Assembly: GCF_003265355.1 (NCBI RefSeq)
Contig: NZ_QFRW01000096.1
Location: forward strand, 1-64,000
From: Glycomyces dulcitolivorans
Lineage (GTDB): Bacteria > Actinomycetota > Actinomycetes > Mycobacteriales > Micromonosporaceae
Reading direction: 5' to 3'
Length of the DNA stretch: 64,000 nt
Numbering within the stretch: position 1 is the first letter of the stretch; each line of letters begins with the position of its first letter. The notes under the pieces are model-generated. The model was given only the letters and a program-made list of their open reading frames with translations. It did no database searches and was not told where the DNA came from. The position numbers were made by a program, and so were the translations under genes. This document shows positions 52,591 to 61,818 of the stretch, in pieces.

Positions 52591-53334
52591 GGCGTCGTTG
52601 AACAGCTCGACCTCGATGGGGCCGGTGAAGCCGGTGGCGTCTACTTCCTTGAGGTAGCGCTTGAAGTCGATGCAGCCGTCGCCGAGTTGGCCTCGGCCGG
52701 TGAGGACTCCGGCGGGGAGGGGGGTGATCCAGTCGGCGAATTGGAAGGAGGCGATTCGGTTTTCTCGGCCTGCTCGGGCGATGCCCTTCCAGACTTCGGG
52801 GTCCCACCAGATGTGGTACGTGTCCACCACTACGCCTACGGCCTCAGGAGAGAACGGGGCTGCTAGGTCCAGGGCTTCCCCGAGGGTGGTGACCACGCAC
52901 CTGTCACTCGCGAACATTGGGTGCAGGGGTTCTATTGCCAGCGTGATGCCCTGCTCTACAGCGTAGGGGGCTAGTTCTTCCAGGGCTTCTTTCACGCCTT
53001 CGCGGGCTTGGTCGATCGTTTTGCCTTCGGGGATTCCTCCTGAGACGAGGACCAGCGTCGGGGCTCCTACTGCTGCGGCCTCTTCGATCGCTTTTCTGTT
53101 GTCAGCGATCGCTTCCTTGGTTGGGTTGGTGAAGAAGCCTGCCCTGCATAGGCTCGTAACTTCGACCCCCGCGTCTTTCACCAGCTTGGCGGTCGCTTCG
53201 ACACCCATCTCCTGCAACGGTTCCCGCCACAGGCCGATGCCGACGCCCTCGCGGGCGCAGGCTTCGACGGCTTCGCGCTGGTCCCAGAACTTCGCGGTGG
53301 CGTGGTTGAAGGAGAAGCGGTCGGCGGCGGTCAT
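52522..53334 (-). CDS. Sugar phosphate isomerase/epimerase (xylose-isomerase-like TIM barrel)
   Basis: 270 aa. TIM barrel with the metal ligands of the family: Glu in ITLAIEPLHP, Asp/His in VVDTYHIWWD, and Glu in GPIEVELFND. Such enzymes isomerise or epimerise keto-sugars or inositol derivatives. Last gene of a three-gene operon; its start overlaps the upstream stop by four bases. The exact substrate cannot be read from the sequence. Confidence 0.85.
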   Translation of the reverse strand: MTAADRFSFNHATAKFWDQREAVEACAREGVGIGLWREPLQEMGVEATAKLVKDAGVEVTSLCRAGFFTNPTKEAIADNRKAIEEAAAVGAPTLVLVSGGIPEGKTIDQAREGVKEALEELAPYAVEQGITLAIEPLHPMFASDRCVVTTLGEALDLAAPFSPEAVGVVVDTYHIWWDPEVWKGIARAGRENRIASFQFADWITPLPAGVLTGRGQLGDGCIDFKRYLKEVDATGFTGPIEVELFNDALWARPGAEVFAETKAAFERVVA

Positions 53335-54422
53335 GCGAGGGTCCGGGGAGGTTGGCCTGCGGTTTTGAGGAGGGCGTTGAAGCGGTCGATGGCGAGGTTC
53401 TCGTCGGGGAAGAGGTTGACTTCGAGGGCGAGGTCGACGATCTGTCCGAAGTGCTCGATGGAGCGGGCGGATTCGAGGCCGCCGACCATTTTGAAGTGGT
53501 TCTGGTAGCCGGAGAGCCAGGCGAGGAAGACGACGCCGGTCTTGTAGTTGAAGGTGGGGGCTTCGAAGACCTTGCGGGCCAAGGGCACCGTCGGGTCGAG
53601 GATCGCGTGGAAGCCGGCCACGTCGCCGTCGTCGAGGCGCTTGACGGCCTGCGAGGCGAGGGGCGCGAGGGGGTCGAAGATGCCCAGGAGGGCGTCGGAG
53701 TGGCCGAACTCGTCGCCGGCGATGAGGCGCGGGTAGTTGAAGTCGTCGCCGGTGTAGCAGCGGACGCCTTCAGGGAGCCTGCGGCGCAGCGAGATTTCGG
53801 CCTCGGCGTCCAGGAGGCTCATCTTGATGCCGTCGATTTTCGCGGCGTTCTCACTGATGATCTCCACGAAGACGTCTGCGGCTTCTTCGAGATTCCCTGT
53901 GCCCCAGTAGCCTTCCAGCGCCGGGTCGAACATCGGGCCCAGCCAGTGGAGGATCGCCTTGCCGCTGACTTCGCCGAGCAGCTCGGCGTACAGGGCCTTG
54001 TACTCGTCGGGGCCCTTGGCACTCGCCGCAAGCGCCCTGGAGCACATGAGGATCGTGCCCGCACCGGCGTCCTCGACCACCGCGAGCTGTTCGAGGTAGG
54101 CCGCGCGGATGTCGTCGATCGTCGCGGGGGCCGCGCCGAGCTGGTCGGTGCCGACGCCGCAGGCGAGGAGGTCGTCGGGGCCGGCGGCCTCGGCGGAGCG
54201 GCGGATGAGCTGCTTGGTGGCGTCCCAGTCGAGGCCCATGCCGCGCTGGGCGGTGTCCATGGCGTCGGCGACGCCGAGGCCGAGGTCCCACAGGTGGCGG
54301 CGGAAGCCGATGGTCGCGTCCCAGTCGACCGCGGCGGGGCGGCCGGGGCCGTTGTCGGCCAAGGGGTTCGCGACGACGTGCGCGGCGGAGTAGATGACGC
54401 GGGAGGTGAACTCGCGGGTCAC
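53331..54422 (-). CDS. DUF993-family protein (aldolase/DapA-like)
   Basis: 363 aa. It fits the DUF993 family, a distant relative of dihydrodipicolinate synthase/aldolase TIM barrels: ACGVGTDQLG, a Lys in KIDGIKMSLLDAE (the usual Schiff-base position), and CYTGDDFNYP. Found in actinobacterial sugar-catabolism operons with the same two partners. Overlaps both neighbours by four bases. Confidence 0.82.
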   Translation of the reverse strand: MTREFTSRVIYSAAHVVANPLADNGPGRPAAVDWDATIGFRRHLWDLGLGVADAMDTAQRGMGLDWDATKQLIRRSAEAAGPDDLLACGVGTDQLGAAPATIDDIRAAYLEQLAVVEDAGAGTILMCSRALAASAKGPDEYKALYAELLGEVSGKAILHWLGPMFDPALEGYWGTGNLEEAADVFVEIISENAAKIDGIKMSLLDAEAEISLRRRLPEGVRCYTGDDFNYPRLIAGDEFGHSDALLGIFDPLAPLASQAVKRLDDGDVAGFHAILDPTVPLARKVFEAPTFNYKTGVVFLAWLSGYQNHFKMVGGLESARSIEHFGQIVDLALEVNLFPDENLAIDRFNALLKTAGQPPRTLA

Positions 54423-55576
54423 AGGACCAGCTCCTCAAGCTCGATGCGGCGGCCCTCGCGCGCGGACCGGTAGCCGGCCTCGGCGAGCTGGACGCCGCGG
54501 GCGGCGGCCAGGAAGTCATGGTGCCACGGCTCGTCGTCCACCACGTGGCGAAGGAACTCTTCCCACTGGAGCTTGAAGCCGTTGTCGAACACCTCGTTGT
54601 CGGGCACCTCGTGCCACTGCTGCCGGAAGGGGATCGGCTGGTCGATGTCGGGGTTCCACACGGGCTTGGGGGTGTGCGCGCGGTGCTGGGCGCGGGCCTT
54701 GCGCAGGCCGGCGATCGCCGAGCCCTCGGTGCCGTCGACGTGGAACTCGACGAGCTCCTCGCGGTCGACGCGGGTGGCCCAGGACGAGTTCATCTGGACG
54801 ACGGTGCCGTCGACGAGCTCGAAGATCGCGTACGCGGCGTCGTCGGCGGTCGCGGTGTACGGCTGCCCCTGCTCGTCGAAGCGCTCCGGAATGTGGGTGG
54901 TCACGTTCGCGATGACCGACTTGATCGGCGAGCCGAACGTGCCTTCGAGCAGGTAGGACCAGTGAGGGAACATGTCCAGGACCATGCCGCCGCCGTCCTC
55001 GGCGCGGTAGTTCCAGGAGGGCCGCTGGGCCTCCTGCCAGTCGCCTTCGAAGACCCAGTAGCCGAATTCGCCGCGCACGGACAGGACGCGGCCGAAGAAG
55101 CGGGAGTCGACCAGGCGCTTGAGCTTGCGCAGGCCGGGCAGGTACAGCTTGTCGGCGACCGCGCCGTTCTTGACGCCGGCGTCGCGGGCGGTCCGGGCCA
55201 GGGAGAGCGCGTCTTCGAGGCTGGTCGCGATGGGCTTCTCGGTGTACACGTGCTTGCCGGCCTTGATGGCGGCGTTGACGGCGGCGAGGCGGTGCTGCGT
55301 CGTCAGCGCGTCGAAGTAGATCCCGATCGACTCGTCGTTCAGCGCCTCGTCGAGGCTGGTCGTGTACTTGTCGAGCCCGTGGCGCTCGGCGACCGCGGCG
55401 AGCTTGTCGGCGCTGCGGCCGACGAGGGTCAGCTCGGGCCAGATGACGCCGCCGTCGGCGCGCTGGACGCCGCCCTGCTCGCGGATGGCCAGGAGCGAGC
55501 GCACGAGGTGCTGGCGGTAGCCCATGCGCCCGGTCACGCCGTTGAGGGCGATGCCGACGGTGATTCTCTCTGCCAT
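54419..55576 (-). CDS. Gfo/Idh/MocA-family oxidoreductase
   Basis: 385 aa from ATG 55576 with a GGAGCAG site. N-terminal NAD(P)-binding fold (GIALNGVTGRMGYRQH), catalytic-site motif GKHVYTEKPIA, and a C-terminal beta-sheet domain with WNYRAEDGGGMVLDMFPHW. Oxidises or reduces a sugar hydroxyl with NAD(P). First gene of the operon; a LacI-type operator overlaps its promoter. Together the three enzymes suggest oxidation, isomerisation and carbon-carbon cleavage of a sugar. Confidence 0.88.
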   Translation of the reverse strand: MAERITVGIALNGVTGRMGYRQHLVRSLLAIREQGGVQRADGGVIWPELTLVGRSADKLAAVAERHGLDKYTTSLDEALNDESIGIYFDALTTQHRLAAVNAAIKAGKHVYTEKPIATSLEDALSLARTARDAGVKNGAVADKLYLPGLRKLKRLVDSRFFGRVLSVRGEFGYWVFEGDWQEAQRPSWNYRAEDGGGMVLDMFPHWSYLLEGTFGSPIKSVIANVTTHIPERFDEQGQPYTATADDAAYAIFELVDGTVVQMNSSWATRVDREELVEFHVDGTEGSAIAGLRKARAQHRAHTPKPVWNPDIDQPIPFRQQWHEVPDNEVFDNGFKLQWEEFLRHVVDDEPWHHDFLAAARGVQLAEAGYRSAREGRRIELEELVL

Positions 55577-55598
55577 AGGGATCTGCTCCAGATGATAA

Positions 55599-55637
55599 GG
55601 CAAGCGCTTTCATACAGTCTTGTGAAGCATACAGCAA
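55599..55637 (-). promoter_or_regulatory. Promoter with LacI-type operator
   Basis: Minus strand TTGCTG (55632-55637), 17 bases, TATGAA (55609-55614). TGAAAGCGCTTGCC (55599-55612) is the classic LacI-family half-palindrome with an AAGCGCTT core, overlapping the -10 and transcription start. The regulator is not in the window. Confidence 0.65.
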
Positions 55638-55721
55638 TATCGGGCCGGTTTGAAAGCGGTCTCTACACAGATTTACACAAGTCGATGCGTCTCGTCCAGG
55701 TGTTGCGCCCCTGGACAACAC

Positions 55722-55751
55722 GCGACCCCGGTCCGAACGGACCGGGGTCGC
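55722..55751. terminator. Terminator of the SseB-domain operon
   Basis: A 13-bp perfect stem, GCGACCCCGGTCC / GGACCGGGGTCGC, with a GAAC loop, 9 bases beyond the stop of the minus-strand gene. A second small hairpin lies at 55696-55714. Confidence 0.8.
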
Positions 55752-55760
55752 AAGTGTCGT

Positions 55761-56123
55761 CTAGAGGTACTGCTCGCTGATGTCGGTGACCTCTTCGGCC
55801 GGGGCCCAGATCTGGTACACCCCGTTGTCGTAGGGCTCCAGGCCCAGCGCGCGGGCCGTGTCCGAGCGCCCGCCCCGGTATTCGAGCCGGTACCAGTCGC
55901 CGGAGGCCCCCAGCAGCAGGAACGGCTCCCCGCGCCAGGTGCAGACCGTGCGCACGTAGAAGAAGTCCTCCAGCTCGCCGATCGGCACGCCACGGCGGTA
56001 GCGCCCCTCGGCGACCTGCACGAACCCGTCGCCGCCGGTCGGCGAGTAGAGCCGCACATGGGCCCCGTCGGGGCTGGAGTCGTACTCGGCGCCCTTCCAG
56101 CGGGCGATGTAGCCGTCGCGCAT
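55761..56123 (-). CDS. Hypothetical protein, 120 aa, paired with the SseB-domain protein
   Basis: A small acidic beta-rich protein (MRDGYIARWKG start, EGRYRRGVPIGELEDFFYVRTVC in the middle) with no signal peptide or membrane segment. Not recognised. Its ATG overlaps the stop of the large SseB-domain gene by one base, so it is cotranslated and probably binds or follows that protein. Confidence 0.72.
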   Translation of the reverse strand: MRDGYIARWKGAEYDSSPDGAHVRLYSPTGGDGFVQVAEGRYRRGVPIGELEDFFYVRTVCTWRGEPFLLLGASGDWYRLEYRGGRSDTARALGLEPYDNGVYQIWAPAEEVTDISEQYL

Positions 56124-58489
56124 CAGCCGTCCTTCCAGTCACTGGTGCGGTGGTCGAGGACGGACGCCGCCCGCTCCTCGGGCTTGGGCCGCACCAGGTC
56201 GTAGTGCCCGTCGGCGTCGCCCCAGGCCTCGCCGAGCGCGCTGTCGTAGCCGCCGCCCGCCGCGTACCCGTAGGCCTCGCCCATCGGTCCGGCCGGGGGC
56301 GGGACGTCGGCGGGCGCCGGAGCCGGCGGCAGCGCCGGGACGGAGGGCGCCTCGATGGCGGCCGGGCCGCCGAAGGCGCCGTCGACCGGGGTCCACTCAC
56401 GGGTGTCGGAGTCGTACAGGGCCAGCTCGGTGACCTCGCCGCGCGAGTCGATCCGGAGGATCTTCGCGCCGTGCGGCAGCCGCACCGAGTCGACCTTGTG
56501 CTCGGGGATGCGGTCCTCGGGGGACTCCGAGGGCGCGAACCCGTCGCCGCGGAACGGGCCGGGCTCGACGACCGTGCCGCCGCGGGACTCCGCGGTCGGG
56601 AAGTCGTTGCCGCCGATCGCGGCCGGGTACAGGTCGGTCCGGTAGCCGACCCAGCGGAGCACGTGCACCGAGTCGTCGGTGGGGCTGAAGTCCTCGCTGG
56701 AGCGGATGAGCCCGAGCGCCAGGTACAGCTGCGCGGGCGTGCGCAGGTGGTCCACGGCCTCGGCCGGGTGCACGAAGCCGCCGACGCGGTCGTAGCCGCG
56801 CTCCAGGTAGAACGGCACCTGGTGGTGCGGGATGGTCTTCTGCCACAGGACCGGCTGCACGCGGTGCGCGGGCGAGGCCGCGCGCGCGGCGGCGGCGTGG
56901 CGCTTCTCCATCTCGCGGGCGAACACGAGCAGGTCCTTGGCCTCGGCCCACTTCAGCAGCGGTTCGATCTCGGGCCCGGACATGTTGGCGCCCACCGAGG
57001 TCCCGGGGTTGACGTACAGCGCGTAGTCCTGGCCCGGCCAGTGCTGGATGAGCCACCCGAACGGGACGGTGGTGTGCGGGGTGTCCTCGCCGGAGCGCTC
57101 GGCCATGCGGGCCTCGGTGGTGTACACCGTGATCCCGATGTTGCCGTCGACGACGTCGCTGGCCCACCGGAACGCCGGGTCGCCGACCCGCAGGTGCGCG
57201 GCCTCGGGGTCGCCGATCGGCAGGATCACGCTGGCGCACAGCAGGGTCTGGAGGAACCCGGCGGTGTCGCCGGTCGACGCCGCTTCAGCCAGGAGCGGCT
57301 CGGCGGTCTCGCCGTTGAGCTCCACCGGCTGCGCCGCGGCCTTCGCCTGCGGCTCGGGCTCGGCCGCGGGCCGGCGTCCGAACGCGCTCGACATCGACGC
57401 GAACGCCTCGGCCGTGCGCGGCTCCTCCGGCTGCCCGGGCGTGCCGAACGCGTCCCCGGAGGAGTAGGTCTCCGGGTACGACACCGGCGCCGGGGCGCGG
57501 GTCGGCAGCGTCGTCGGGTCGGGCTGCTGGTCGCGCAGCCAGTCCGGCGCGTCGGGCCACTGGTCCTGCGGGGACGGCCACTGCGGCTCGGCCGGGAAGG
57601 CCTCCCCGCGCGGCTGCGACCCGAAGCTTTGCGGCTGGGACGTGTAGCCCTGGGGCTGCGACGGGTTGTAGCTCTGCTGCGGCGAACCGAAGCCCTGCGG
57701 CTGCGACCCGATCCCCTGGGGCTGCGAGTAGCCGCGCGGCTGCGAGCCGAAGCTCTGCGGCTGCGGCGTGAAGTCCTGCGGGGGCTGCTGGAACGACTGC
57801 TGGGACGGCTGCGACTGGAACTGGTCGCCGAAGCCCTGCGGCTCGGCGTCCTCGCGCGGCGGCTGGCGCAGCGGCAGGCCCGCGTTCGTGGTCCCGCCGA
57901 CCGTCGAGTTCTGGCCGCTGTTCAAGTCCGAGGACCGGCGCGGCGCGGGCGGGACGTCCGGGATCGGCGGCGGCGGGGGCATGAAGCTCTCGCGCTGCGC
58001 CGGCGGCGCCAGCGGGTTCGCGAACGGGTCCGGGTCGCTGCGGGTCGCGGCGAAGCGGTCCTCGCGGTACGGCTCGGCGGGCGCCGGGGCCGGTGCCGGG
58101 TCGGACGGGACGGTCGTCATGCCCTGGGCGACTTGGGAGACGAACCAGGCCGGCAGGTATCCCTCGATCGGGAGGCCGGGGTTGACCGCCAGCCACCACT
58201 CCTCGTCGGGCCACGCCTCGGCGAGCGACTGGAACGTCACGCGCCGCGACGATCCGGCGTTGTCGCGCAGGCACACCTGGAGCGCCGACTCGGACGTGAA
58301 GGCCAAGATGTGCGTGCGGTCGTCCGTGGTCCACGTGGCCCACGTGTCGGCTCCCGTGCCGTTGACCCCCTCATAGGACAGTGGGAGCACAAGTTCGATC
58401 TGCGCCAGGATGCGGAAGTATCCGTCCTGGTCCTCGGCTCGCAGCGCTTCTCTGAGGCGGTGCTCGATCTCGTTACTCGGTTCCCACAT
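56123..58489 (-). CDS. Large multidomain protein with two SseB-like domains
   Basis: 788 aa from ATG 58489. An SseB-like N-terminal domain (~5-120; REALRAEDQDGYFRILAQIELVLP) is followed by a long disordered Pro/Gln/Ser region (~135-375) with repeated SQPQGFGS-type units. A second SseB-like domain follows (~385-530; LLAEAASTGDTAGFLQTLLCASVILPIG), then a C-terminal domain (~540-720) with IPHHQVPFYLERGYDRVGGFVHPAE. No signal peptide. The architecture is known in actinobacteria but its role is not. Coupled with the 120-aa gene downstream. Confidence 0.75.
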   Translation of the reverse strand: MWEPSNEIEHRLREALRAEDQDGYFRILAQIELVLPLSYEGVNGTGADTWATWTTDDRTHILAFTSESALQVCLRDNAGSSRRVTFQSLAEAWPDEEWWLAVNPGLPIEGYLPAWFVSQVAQGMTTVPSDPAPAPAPAEPYREDRFAATRSDPDPFANPLAPPAQRESFMPPPPPIPDVPPAPRRSSDLNSGQNSTVGGTTNAGLPLRQPPREDAEPQGFGDQFQSQPSQQSFQQPPQDFTPQPQSFGSQPRGYSQPQGIGSQPQGFGSPQQSYNPSQPQGYTSQPQSFGSQPRGEAFPAEPQWPSPQDQWPDAPDWLRDQQPDPTTLPTRAPAPVSYPETYSSGDAFGTPGQPEEPRTAEAFASMSSAFGRRPAAEPEPQAKAAAQPVELNGETAEPLLAEAASTGDTAGFLQTLLCASVILPIGDPEAAHLRVGDPAFRWASDVVDGNIGITVYTTEARMAERSGEDTPHTTVPFGWLIQHWPGQDYALYVNPGTSVGANMSGPEIEPLLKWAEAKDLLVFAREMEKRHAAAARAASPAHRVQPVLWQKTIPHHQVPFYLERGYDRVGGFVHPAEAVDHLRTPAQLYLALGLIRSSEDFSPTDDSVHVLRWVGYRTDLYPAAIGGNDFPTAESRGGTVVEPGPFRGDGFAPSESPEDRIPEHKVDSVRLPHGAKILRIDSRGEVTELALYDSDTREWTPVDGAFGGPAAIEAPSVPALPPAPAPADVPPPAGPMGEAYGYAAGGGYDSALGEAWGDADGHYDLVRPKPEERAASVLDHRTSDWKDG

Positions 58490-58687
58490 CGATCCCACTC
58501 AGCCCTTCCCCCCTACCGGTCTTGGATGGGGCGGTGTCGAGCGAACGCGGCGTCCCCTCGCGATGGTCACCGTAACGCGAGGGCGTTGTCAAGCTTCGTT
58601 CAGTAGGCTGACAATAACGAAATCATAAAGGCGAACGCGTGTCATTCCCACGCTGTGGGCCTGTCGCTGTGTAACGATCCCGCTCTG

Positions 58688-59806
58688 ATGGGGAACCGCA
58701 CCGCTCGATACACGATGGCCTGCGTCTGCTCGACGCTGTTGGCGCTCTTGCTGTCCGCGCCCGCCGGGGCCGCCTCCCCGGTCCCGTGGCAGGTCGCCGC
58801 GGCCGGGGCGCCGACGGCGTGGCCCGTCGCGGACGGCGAGGGGGTCGTGGTCGCCGTGATCGACTCCGGCGTCGACGCCGACCACCCCGACCTGCAGGGG
58901 GCCGTCCTCCCGGGCCGCAGCTACGTCGACGCCGACCCCGGCGCCGAACCGCGGCTCCTCGCTCTGGGTTCGGACGAGGACCCGGTCTACGAGCGGGCCT
59001 TCGGGCAGGCCGACCCGGTCGGCCACGGCACCGCCGTCGCGAGCCTCATCGCGGGCCGCCCCGGCGGCGGCAACCCCGGGGTCGCCCCCGAGGCGACGAT
59101 CCTGCCCGTGCGCGTCCTCGACGACGAGAACCGCTACCACGATTCGGCGATGGTCGGCGCGGCCGTCCGCTGGGCCGTCGACAACGGCGCCGACGTCGTC
59201 AACCTGTCCCTCGGCGGCCACTACGACTCCGCGCCGTTCGCCGAGGCGATCGCCTACGCCGAGCACCACGACGTGGTCGTGGTCGCCTGCACCGGGAACC
59301 AGAAGCAGGGCGTCGCAGATGAAGAGGTGTGGTTCCCCGCCCGCATCGACACCGTCCTGGCCGTCACCGGCACCGACCGGGACGGCGAGCGCTGGCAGAC
59401 CGCCGTCACCGGCGACGGCGTGGACCTGGCCGCGCCGGGCGCGGAGCTGACGGCCGCCGACGCCCGCGGCGGGCACAAGACCGTGACCGGCACGTCCTTC
59501 GCGTCGGCGATCGTCTCGGGCGCCGCGGCCCTGGTCCGCTCGGCGCATCCGGACTGGTCGGCCGCGCAGGTGCGCCGGGCCCTGGTCTCGACCGCGAATC
59601 CCGGCGGCGAGGATCTGGGGGCCGGGATCGTCGACGCGGGCGCGGCCGTGGCCGCGGACGTCTCGGTGACCGAGGCGCCCGAATCGGTCCCGACGGTGTG
59701 GAGCGCGGCGGCGACGGCCGCCGGCGGCGGGCTGCTGGGCCTGGGTGCGCTGCTGCTGCGAGGCCGCAGGCGGTTGCCGGTGCGCCCGCGTACCATGGCG
59801 GGGTGA
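58688..59806 (+). CDS. Mycosin-like S8 serine protease
   Basis: 372 aa from ATG 58688. Signal peptide, subtilisin-type catalytic triad Asp59 ([11 protein letters not shown]), His113 ([13 protein letters not shown]) and Ser270 ([13 protein letters not shown]), and a C-terminal membrane helix with basic tail. That is the layout of mycosins, membrane-anchored proteases of type VII secretion, but no other type VII component lies nearby. No ribosome site; a TAACGAT box 9 bases upstream suggests leaderless translation. It overlaps nth by four bases. Confidence 0.85.
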   Translation: MGNRTARYTMACVCSTLLALLLSAPAGAASPVPWQVAAAGAPTAWPVADGEGVVVAVIDSGVDADHPDLQGAVLPGRSYVDADPGAEPRLLALGSDEDPVYERAFGQADPVGHGTAVASLIAGRPGGGNPGVAPEATILPVRVLDDENRYHDSAMVGAAVRWAVDNGADVVNLSLGGHYDSAPFAEAIAYAEHHDVVVVACTGNQKQGVADEEVWFPARIDTVLAVTGTDRDGERWQTAVTGDGVDLAAPGAELTAADARGGHKTVTGTSFASAIVSGAAALVRSAHPDWSAAQVRRALVSTANPGGEDLGAGIVDAGAAVAADVSVTEAPESVPTVWSAAATAAGGGLLGLGALLLRGRRRLPVRPRTMAG

Positions 59807-60594
59807 CCGCCGCCGACGCCCGAAAAGGCACAGAATCCGAGCTGGCGAAGAAGCGCCGCGCCCGCGTCATCGACCGCCTCCTCGCCGCGGCCCACCCCGA
59901 CGCCCACTGCGAGCTCGACTACTCCAATCCGCTCGAACTGGCCGTCGCCACGATCCTCTCGGCCCAGTGCACCGACGTCCGCGTCAACCTCACGACCCCG
60001 GCCCTGTTCGCGAAGTACCGCGACGCCGACGACTACGCCGAGGCGAACCCCGAGGACGTCGAGGAGATCATCCGGCCGACCGGCTTCTACCGCAACAAGA
60101 CCCGCTCGATCATCGGCCTCGGCAAGGCCCTCGTGGCCGACCACGACGGGAAGCTCCCCGAAGGCATGGACGACCTGGTGAAGCTCCCCGGGATCGGCCG
60201 CAAGACCGCGAACGTCATCCGCGGCAACGCCTTCGGCGTCCCCGGCATCACCGTCGACACTCACATGATCCGGATAACGAACCGGCTGGGGCTCGTCGAC
60301 GGCAAGGACCCGGTGAAGCTGGAGTTCCAGCTCCAGAAGCTCGTCGAGCCCCGCGAGTGGACCATGTTCTCCCACCGCATCATCTTCCACGGCCGCCGCG
60401 TCTGCATCGCCCGCAAACCCGCGTGCGGCGCGTGCACGCTCGCCGCGCACTGCCCCTCCTTCGGCGAGGGCCCCACCGACCCGGCCGAGGCCGCGAAGCT
60501 CCTCAAGGGCGACAACGTCGACGAGCTGATCCGCTTGGCGGCTGCCGCCGAAGGCGGTTCAAGAGGGCACAGCGAGCACGCGGTGGGCGCGTGA
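59803..60594 (+). CDS. nth: Endonuclease III (DNA glycosylase/AP lyase)
   Basis: 263 aa from GTG 59803. Helix-hairpin-helix [12 protein letters not shown] with the catalytic Lys, catalytic Asp in VDTHMIRI, and the 4Fe-4S loop [17 protein letters not shown] (C-x6-C-x2-C-x5-C). Removes oxidised pyrimidines from DNA. A TACCAT box six bases before the GTG may give a leaderless transcript, in addition to readthrough from the protease gene. Confidence 0.95.
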   Translation: MTAADARKGTESELAKKRRARVIDRLLAAAHPDAHCELDYSNPLELAVATILSAQCTDVRVNLTTPALFAKYRDADDYAEANPEDVEEIIRPTGFYRNKTRSIIGLGKALVADHDGKLPEGMDDLVKLPGIGRKTANVIRGNAFGVPGITVDTHMIRITNRLGLVDGKDPVKLEFQLQKLVEPREWTMFSHRIIFHGRRVCIARKPACGACTLAAHCPSFGEGPTDPAEAAKLLKGDNVDELIRLAAAAEGGSRGHSEHAVGA

Positions 60595-61145
60595 GACGAC
60601 TCCTCGCGGCCCTGCCGCTCCTGTTCCTCGCGGCCTGCTCCGGTTCACCCGCTGACACCGAGACCGCGGACGACTCGAACGAACCGACCTGGTCCGTCGC
60701 CTGCGCCGGCGGCGCCGTCCCGATCGCCGACGTCGGGGACCTCGAACTCGACTGCCTCGGCGACGGCACAGCGACCGCGGTCGGCACCTCCGGGAAGCCC
60801 CTGGTCGTGGTCCTGTGGGCCAGCTGGTGCCTGCCGTGCCAGGACGAGGCCCCCGAGATCGAGGCGTTCTTCCAAGCCAATGCCGCCCAGGTCGACGTCC
60901 TCGGCGTCGACACCGGCGACATCGACGACCGCGGCCGCTGGTTCGCCGAGGACTTCGGCATGACCTACCCGTCCGTGGCCGACCCCGACGAGGCGATCCG
61001 GACCTCCCTCGGCGTCCCGGCCCTCCCCGGCATCGCGCTCGTCGCCCCCGACGGCACCGTCGAGCAGCTCATCATCGAGTCCGGCACGACCGCCGAGAGC
61101 CTCACCGCGGCCGCCGAGGCCGCGTTCGGCCTGGAGCTGGCGTGA
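60591..61145 (+). CDS. TlpA/ResA-type thioredoxin lipoprotein
   Basis: 184 aa from GTG 60591. The lipobox LAAC puts the lipid on Cys16; the thioredoxin fold has Cys80-Leu-Pro-Cys83 (WASWCLPC) and a cis-Pro (VPALPGIAL). An extra Cys pair sits before the fold (VACAGG...LDCLG). It reduces disulfides outside the membrane. Its order between nth and a Nudix/MarP pair matches M. tuberculosis Rv3673c. Confidence 0.9.
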   Translation: MRRLLAALPLLFLAACSGSPADTETADDSNEPTWSVACAGGAVPIADVGDLELDCLGDGTATAVGTSGKPLVVVLWASWCLPCQDEAPEIEAFFQANAAQVDVLGVDTGDIDDRGRWFAEDFGMTYPSVADPDEAIRTSLGVPALPGIALVAPDGTVEQLIIESGTTAESLTAAAEAAFGLELA

Positions 61146-61792
61146 CGCAGAACCCCGAGTGGTGGGGGCCGCTCCTCAAAGCCGCAGCTGAAGCGCAGGG
61201 GCCTACGGCCGAGCGCGTCATCGAAGGCCACCTGCGCCCTTACGAAGAGGAGCACGCCCGGACCGCCGCGGTCCTGGTTCTCTTGTGCGACAGCGAACCC
61301 GGCCCCACGGTCCTGCTCCAGCAGCGGGCCGCGACGCTGCGCCACCACCCCGGCGAGGTCGCGTTCCCCGGCGGCGCGGCCGACCCCGGCGACGCCGACG
61401 CGGCCGCCACCGCGCTCCGCGAAGCCGCCGAGGAACTCGCCGTCGACCCCGCCACCGTCAGCGTCGGCGCGACCCTGCCGCCGCTGTGGATCCCCGTGTC
61501 CGGCTTCGCCGTCACGCCCGTGCTCGCCCTGTGGCGCCGCCCCCACACGGTCGCGCCCCAGGCCGCCTCCGAAGTCGCCGCCGCCCACCAGGTGCCGCTC
61601 CCGGTCCTCGCCGACCCCGCCTCGCGCGGCACCGTCGGGTACCCGTCGGGACGCAGCGGACCGGGCTTCCAGGTCGCCGGTGTGCCCTTGATTTGGGGGT
61701 TCACCGCCGGGGTACTGTCGTGGCTGTTGGACCTGGGCGGCTGGTCCCGCCCCTGGGACCGGGACCGCGCCATGGAACTCGAAGGGCGCTAG
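61142..61792 (+). CDS. Nudix hydrolase, CoA pyrophosphatase type
   Basis: 216 aa from GTG 61142. Nudix motif in ADPGDADAAATALREAAEELAVD, preceded by the CoA-pyrophosphatase signature LRHHPGEVAFPGGA. Probably cleaves CoA or related dinucleotides. Overlaps the lipoprotein gene by four bases; the next gene is MarP, as in mycobacteria (Rv3672c). Confidence 0.88.
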   Translation: MTQNPEWWGPLLKAAAEAQGPTAERVIEGHLRPYEEEHARTAAVLVLLCDSEPGPTVLLQQRAATLRHHPGEVAFPGGAADPGDADAAATALREAAEELAVDPATVSVGATLPPLWIPVSGFAVTPVLALWRRPHTVAPQAASEVAAAHQVPLPVLADPASRGTVGYPSGRSGPGFQVAGVPLIWGFTAGVLSWLLDLGGWSRPWDRDRAMELEGR

Positions 61793-61818
61793 CGGCTCTC
61801 GACGATTGCGGGGTGGCG

